From assembly GCA_040376925.1 (NCBI GenBank), contig JBEIPU010000051.1, forward strand, positions 1-24,223: a DNA stretch of 24,223 nt, written 5' to 3'. The position numbers and the translations under genes are program-made. Positions within the stretch are counted from its first letter, which is position 1. Every line of letters begins with the position of its first letter. The DNA is from RAM1 sp040376925 (GTDB lineage Bacteria; Pseudomonadota; Gammaproteobacteria; Burkholderiales; Burkholderiaceae_C). The notes under the pieces are model-generated. The model had not been told where the DNA came from. It was given only the letters and a program-made list of their open reading frames with translations, and searched no databases. Shown one piece after another: positions 22,431 to 24,223 of the stretch.

Positions 22431-22524
22431 AAGCATAAGGGTTTTCCTTCATGCACTGGTTGTCTCCTCCACCTCCTCCTTTGGTGGATTCAGCCCCCGG
22501 GTCGCAAGTCCCGGGGGCTTTTTT
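22431..22524 (+). ncRNA. Candidate small RNA with anti-Shine-Dalgarno hairpin loop (or ilvA leader)
   Basis: A transcript of about 94 nt is predicted between a good -10 box and a perfect terminator. The middle forms a hairpin, TCCACC (22468-22473) with GGTGGA (22483-22488), whose nine-base loop is TCCTCCTTT. That loop contains CCUCC and resembles the anti-SD end of 16S rRNA (ACCUCCUUU), and another CTCC repeat precedes the stem. An ATG at 22451 opens a frame, but it runs without a stop into ilvA and encodes no run of Ile, Thr, Val or Leu codons, so it is not a classical attenuator peptide. Families of betaproteobacterial small RNAs with anti-SD motifs have been reported, as I recall. Membership is untested, and a regulatory leader for ilvA remains possible. 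Confidence 0.55.
22492..22524 (+). terminator. Rho-independent terminator upstream of ilvA
   Basis: AGCCCCCGGG pairs perfectly with CCCGGGGGCT around an 8-base loop and runs into TTTTTT (22519-22524). The 10-bp G/C-rich stem and U tract make it a strong terminator. It lies 43 bases before the ilvA ATG, so it ends the small transcript or attenuates ilvA. Confidence 0.9.
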
Positions 22525-22567
22525 CCGGGCGCGGCCCCGCAACGTCAACCTTTATCATCAGCGGCCC

Positions 22568-24112
22568 ATGACGAAACACCTCAAGCCCGCTGACTACCTC
22601 AAGAAAATCCTGACCGCGCGCGTCTACGACGTGGCCGTGGAGTCGGCCCTGGAGCCTGCCAGGAACCTGAGCCGGCGCCTGCACAACAAGGTGCTGCTCA
22701 AGCGCGAGGACCAGCAGGCCGTGTTCAGCTTCAAGCTGCGCGGCGCCTACAACAAGATGGCCAACCTGCCGCCGGCCCAGCTCAAAAAGGGCGTCATCTG
22801 CGCCTCCGCCGGCAACCATGCCCAGGGCGTGGCGCTGTCGGCGCACAAGATGGGCGTGCGATCCGTGATCGTGATGCCGGTGACCACGCCACAGATGAAG
22901 GTGGATGCGGTGCGCGCCCTGGGTGGCGAGGTGGTGCTTCACGGCGAAAGCTATTCCGACGCCTACACCCACGCGGCGCAGCTGGAGAAAAAGCAGGGCC
23001 TGACCTTCGTGCACCCGTTTGACGACCCGGATGTGATCGCCGGACAGGGCACGATCGCCATGGAGATCCTGCGCCAGCACCAGGGGCCGCTGGATGCCGT
23101 GTTCGTCGCCATCGGCGGGGGGGGGCTGATCAGTGGCGTGGCCAACTACATCAAGGCCGTGCGGCCCGAGGTCAAGGTCATCGGCGTGCAGATGAATGAT
23201 TCTGACGCCATGGTCCGCTCCGTCACGGCCAAAAAGCGTGTGACGCTGGCCGACGTGGGCCTGTTTGCCGACGGCACCGCCGTCAAGCTGGTGGGCGAGG
23301 AGACCTTCCGCGTGGCACGCGGGCTGGTGGATGACTATGTGATCGTTGACACCGACGCGGTGTGCGCGGCCATCAAGGACATCTTTGTGGACACGCGCAG
23401 CATCGTCGAGCCCTCGGGCGCGCTGGCGGTGGCCGCCATCAAGCAGTACGTGGCCACCCACAAGACCCGGGGCGAAACCTACGCCGCCATCCTGTGCGGC
23501 GCCAACATGAACTTCGACCGCCTGCGCTTCGTGGCCGAGCGGGCCGAGGTCGGTGAAGAGCGCGAGGCGCTGTTTGCCGTGACCATCCCCGAGGAGCGCG
23601 GCAGCTTCCGGCGTTTTTGCGAGCTGATCGGCAACCTGCCCGGCGGCGCGCGCAACGTGACGGAGTTCAACTACCGCATCAGCGACTCGGCCCAGGCCCA
23701 TGTGTTCGTGGGCCTGACCACCCACGGCAAGGGCGAGAGCCCGAAGATCGCCGCCAACTTCAGCAAGCATGGTTTTGCCACGCTGGACCTCACGCATGAC
23801 GAGCTGGCCAAGGAGCATATCCGCCACATGGTCGGTGGCCATTCGGCGCTGGCCCGGGAAGAGCGGCTGCTGCGATTCGTCTTCCCGGAGCGGCCCGGCG
23901 CGCTGATGAAGTTCCTGAGCCTGATGCGCCCGGGCTGGAACATCAGCCTGTTCCACTATCGCAATCAGGGCGCCGACTATGGCCGCATCCTCGTGGGGCT
24001 GCAGGTGCCCCCGGCTGATACCAAGGCATTCAACGCCTTCCTGGACACCTTGGGTTATCCCTACGTGGAAGAAACCAACAACCCTGTTTACCGATTGTTT
24101 CTGCAGACGTAG
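22568..24112 (+). CDS. ilvA: Threonine ammonia-lyase, biosynthetic (threonine deaminase)
   Basis: Cytoplasmic PLP enzyme that converts threonine to 2-oxobutanoate, the first committed step of isoleucine synthesis. It has 514 residues, the same length as E. coli IlvA. The PLP lysine is Lys56 in FSFKLRGAYNKM. SAGNHAQGVAL follows at about 80-90, and the phosphate-binding loop AIGGGGLISG lies near residues 181-190. The C-terminal third holds two ACT-like regulatory domains (FRRFCELIGNLPGGARNVTE, then LRFVFPERPGALMKFLSLM), so isoleucine feedback control is expected. I chose the ATG at 22568 (MTKHLKPADYL) by homology; the open frame upstream spans a terminator and lacks an SD at its ATG. No strong SD precedes 22568. 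A 9-G run lies inside the gene. Confidence 0.97.
   Translation: MTKHLKPADYLKKILTARVYDVAVESALEPARNLSRRLHNKVLLKREDQQAVFSFKLRGAYNKMANLPPAQLKKGVICASAGNHAQGVALSAHKMGVRSVIVMPVTTPQMKVDAVRALGGEVVLHGESYSDAYTHAAQLEKKQGLTFVHPFDDPDVIAGQGTIAMEILRQHQGPLDAVFVAIGGGGLISGVANYIKAVRPEVKVIGVQMNDSDAMVRSVTAKKRVTLADVGLFADGTAVKLVGEETFRVARGLVDDYVIVDTDAVCAAIKDIFVDTRSIVEPSGALAVAAIKQYVATHKTRGETYAAILCGANMNFDRLRFVAERAEVGEEREALFAVTIPEERGSFRRFCELIGNLPGGARNVTEFNYRISDSAQAHVFVGLTTHGKGESPKIAANFSKHGFATLDLTHDELAKEHIRHMVGGHSALAREERLLRFVFPERPGALMKFLSLMRPGWNISLFHYRNQGADYGRILVGLQVPPADTKAFNAFLDTLGYPYVEETNNPVYRLFLQT
23117..23125 (+). repeat. ilvA: Poly-G tract (9 G) in ilvA
   Basis: Nine consecutive G bases encode part of the Gly4 phosphate-binding loop (AIGGGGLISG). 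Homopolymers of this length are prone to slippage in replication and to length errors in sequencing. The frame is intact here. Confidence 0.9.
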
Positions 24113-24157
24113 CATGTAACAACCAGTGCGGCAGCCGTCCGCACAAGGAGACAGGCG

Positions 24158-24223
24158 ATGTTGAGACTCGGGATCGTGATCGACTCCGCAGCCGAGGTGC
24201 CCGCCAGCATTCTGGCCAACCCC
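24158..24223 (+). CDS. Start of a probable DegV-family protein (partial)
   Basis: Twenty-two codons before the right edge. AAGGAG precedes the ATG at good spacing. The translation MLRLGIVIDSAAEVPASILA resembles the DegV N terminus, where a strand leads into a D-S-x-A-D-x-P loop. DegV proteins bind fatty acids. The match is short and the gene may belong to another family. It follows ilvA by 45 bases on the same strand with no terminator between, so cotranscription is possible. Confidence 0.6.
   Translation, partial: MLRLGIVIDSAAEVPASILANP

Noticed and set aside
22451..22567. N-terminal extension of ilvA or a leader peptide beginning MHWLSPPPPP
   Set aside because: The frame crosses a strong terminator, lacks regulatory codons and has no stop before ilvA. 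The enzyme starting at 22568 already has the standard 514 residues.
22490..24115. 541-codon minus-strand open frame antisense to ilvA
   Set aside because: Same composition artefact; the plus-strand frame is a full-length IlvA.

Overview
The window looks like a chromosomal segment of a high-GC betaproteobacterium, most likely a member of the Comamonadaceae. I infer this from the GC-rich codon use, two Omp32-like porins, a zwf/hexR pair, many peptide-type ABC transporter parts, Coq7 and a two-ACT-domain IlvA. I see no insertion sequence, phage gene, tRNA, rRNA or CRISPR array. The content is metabolic and transport-related and looks vertically inherited.

Layout. (a) 1-3373, minus strand: a three-gene ABC importer (binding protein, 738-residue fused permease, start of the ATPase) of the group usually labelled ferric-iron Fbp/Afu. 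Its binding protein has no Tyr-Tyr iron dyad and it is divergent from zwf, so a hexose-phosphate (AfuABC-like) role is more likely. (b) 3542-5875, plus strand: zwf followed 15 bp later by an RpiR/HexR-type regulator. The shared 168-bp promoter region carries two GTAAY-N3-RTTAC palindromes that resemble the HexR operator. (c) 5926-7005: porin 1, convergent with the regulator. (d) 7287-9737, minus: an orphan PhnD-like phosphonate/phosphate-ester binding protein followed by a Sel1-repeat protein. Two more GTAAT-N3-GTTAC sites lie upstream of this pair, which suggests it belongs to the same regulon. (e) 9925-18850, minus: a long peptide/acyl-amino-acid uptake cluster in the order binding protein 2, internal terminator, DppB-like, M20 amidohydrolase, binding protein 1, DppC-like, DppD-like, DppF-like, small secreted protein. 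(f) 18959-20911: a DUF3047 lipoprotein and the major porin, separated by a strong terminator. (g) 21215-24223: coq7 (plus), an OsmC-family gene (minus), a probable small RNA with an anti-Shine-Dalgarno loop, ilvA (plus) and the first codons of a DegV-like gene.

How the genes fit together. The left third reads as a hexose-phosphate module: import, entry into the Entner-Doudoroff/pentose-phosphate route through G6P dehydrogenase, and a sugar-phosphate-sensing repressor with plausible operators on both divergent promoters and on a distant periplasmic binding-protein gene. The middle third imports short peptides or N-acyl amino acids and hydrolyses them in the cytoplasm. The right third is housekeeping (outer-membrane permeability, ubiquinone, isoleucine) apart from the sRNA-like element before ilvA.

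The two most promising observations are the four-site HexR-like regulon and the roughly 94-nt RNA with a CCUCC loop. Both were read by eye and neither was computed or searched.
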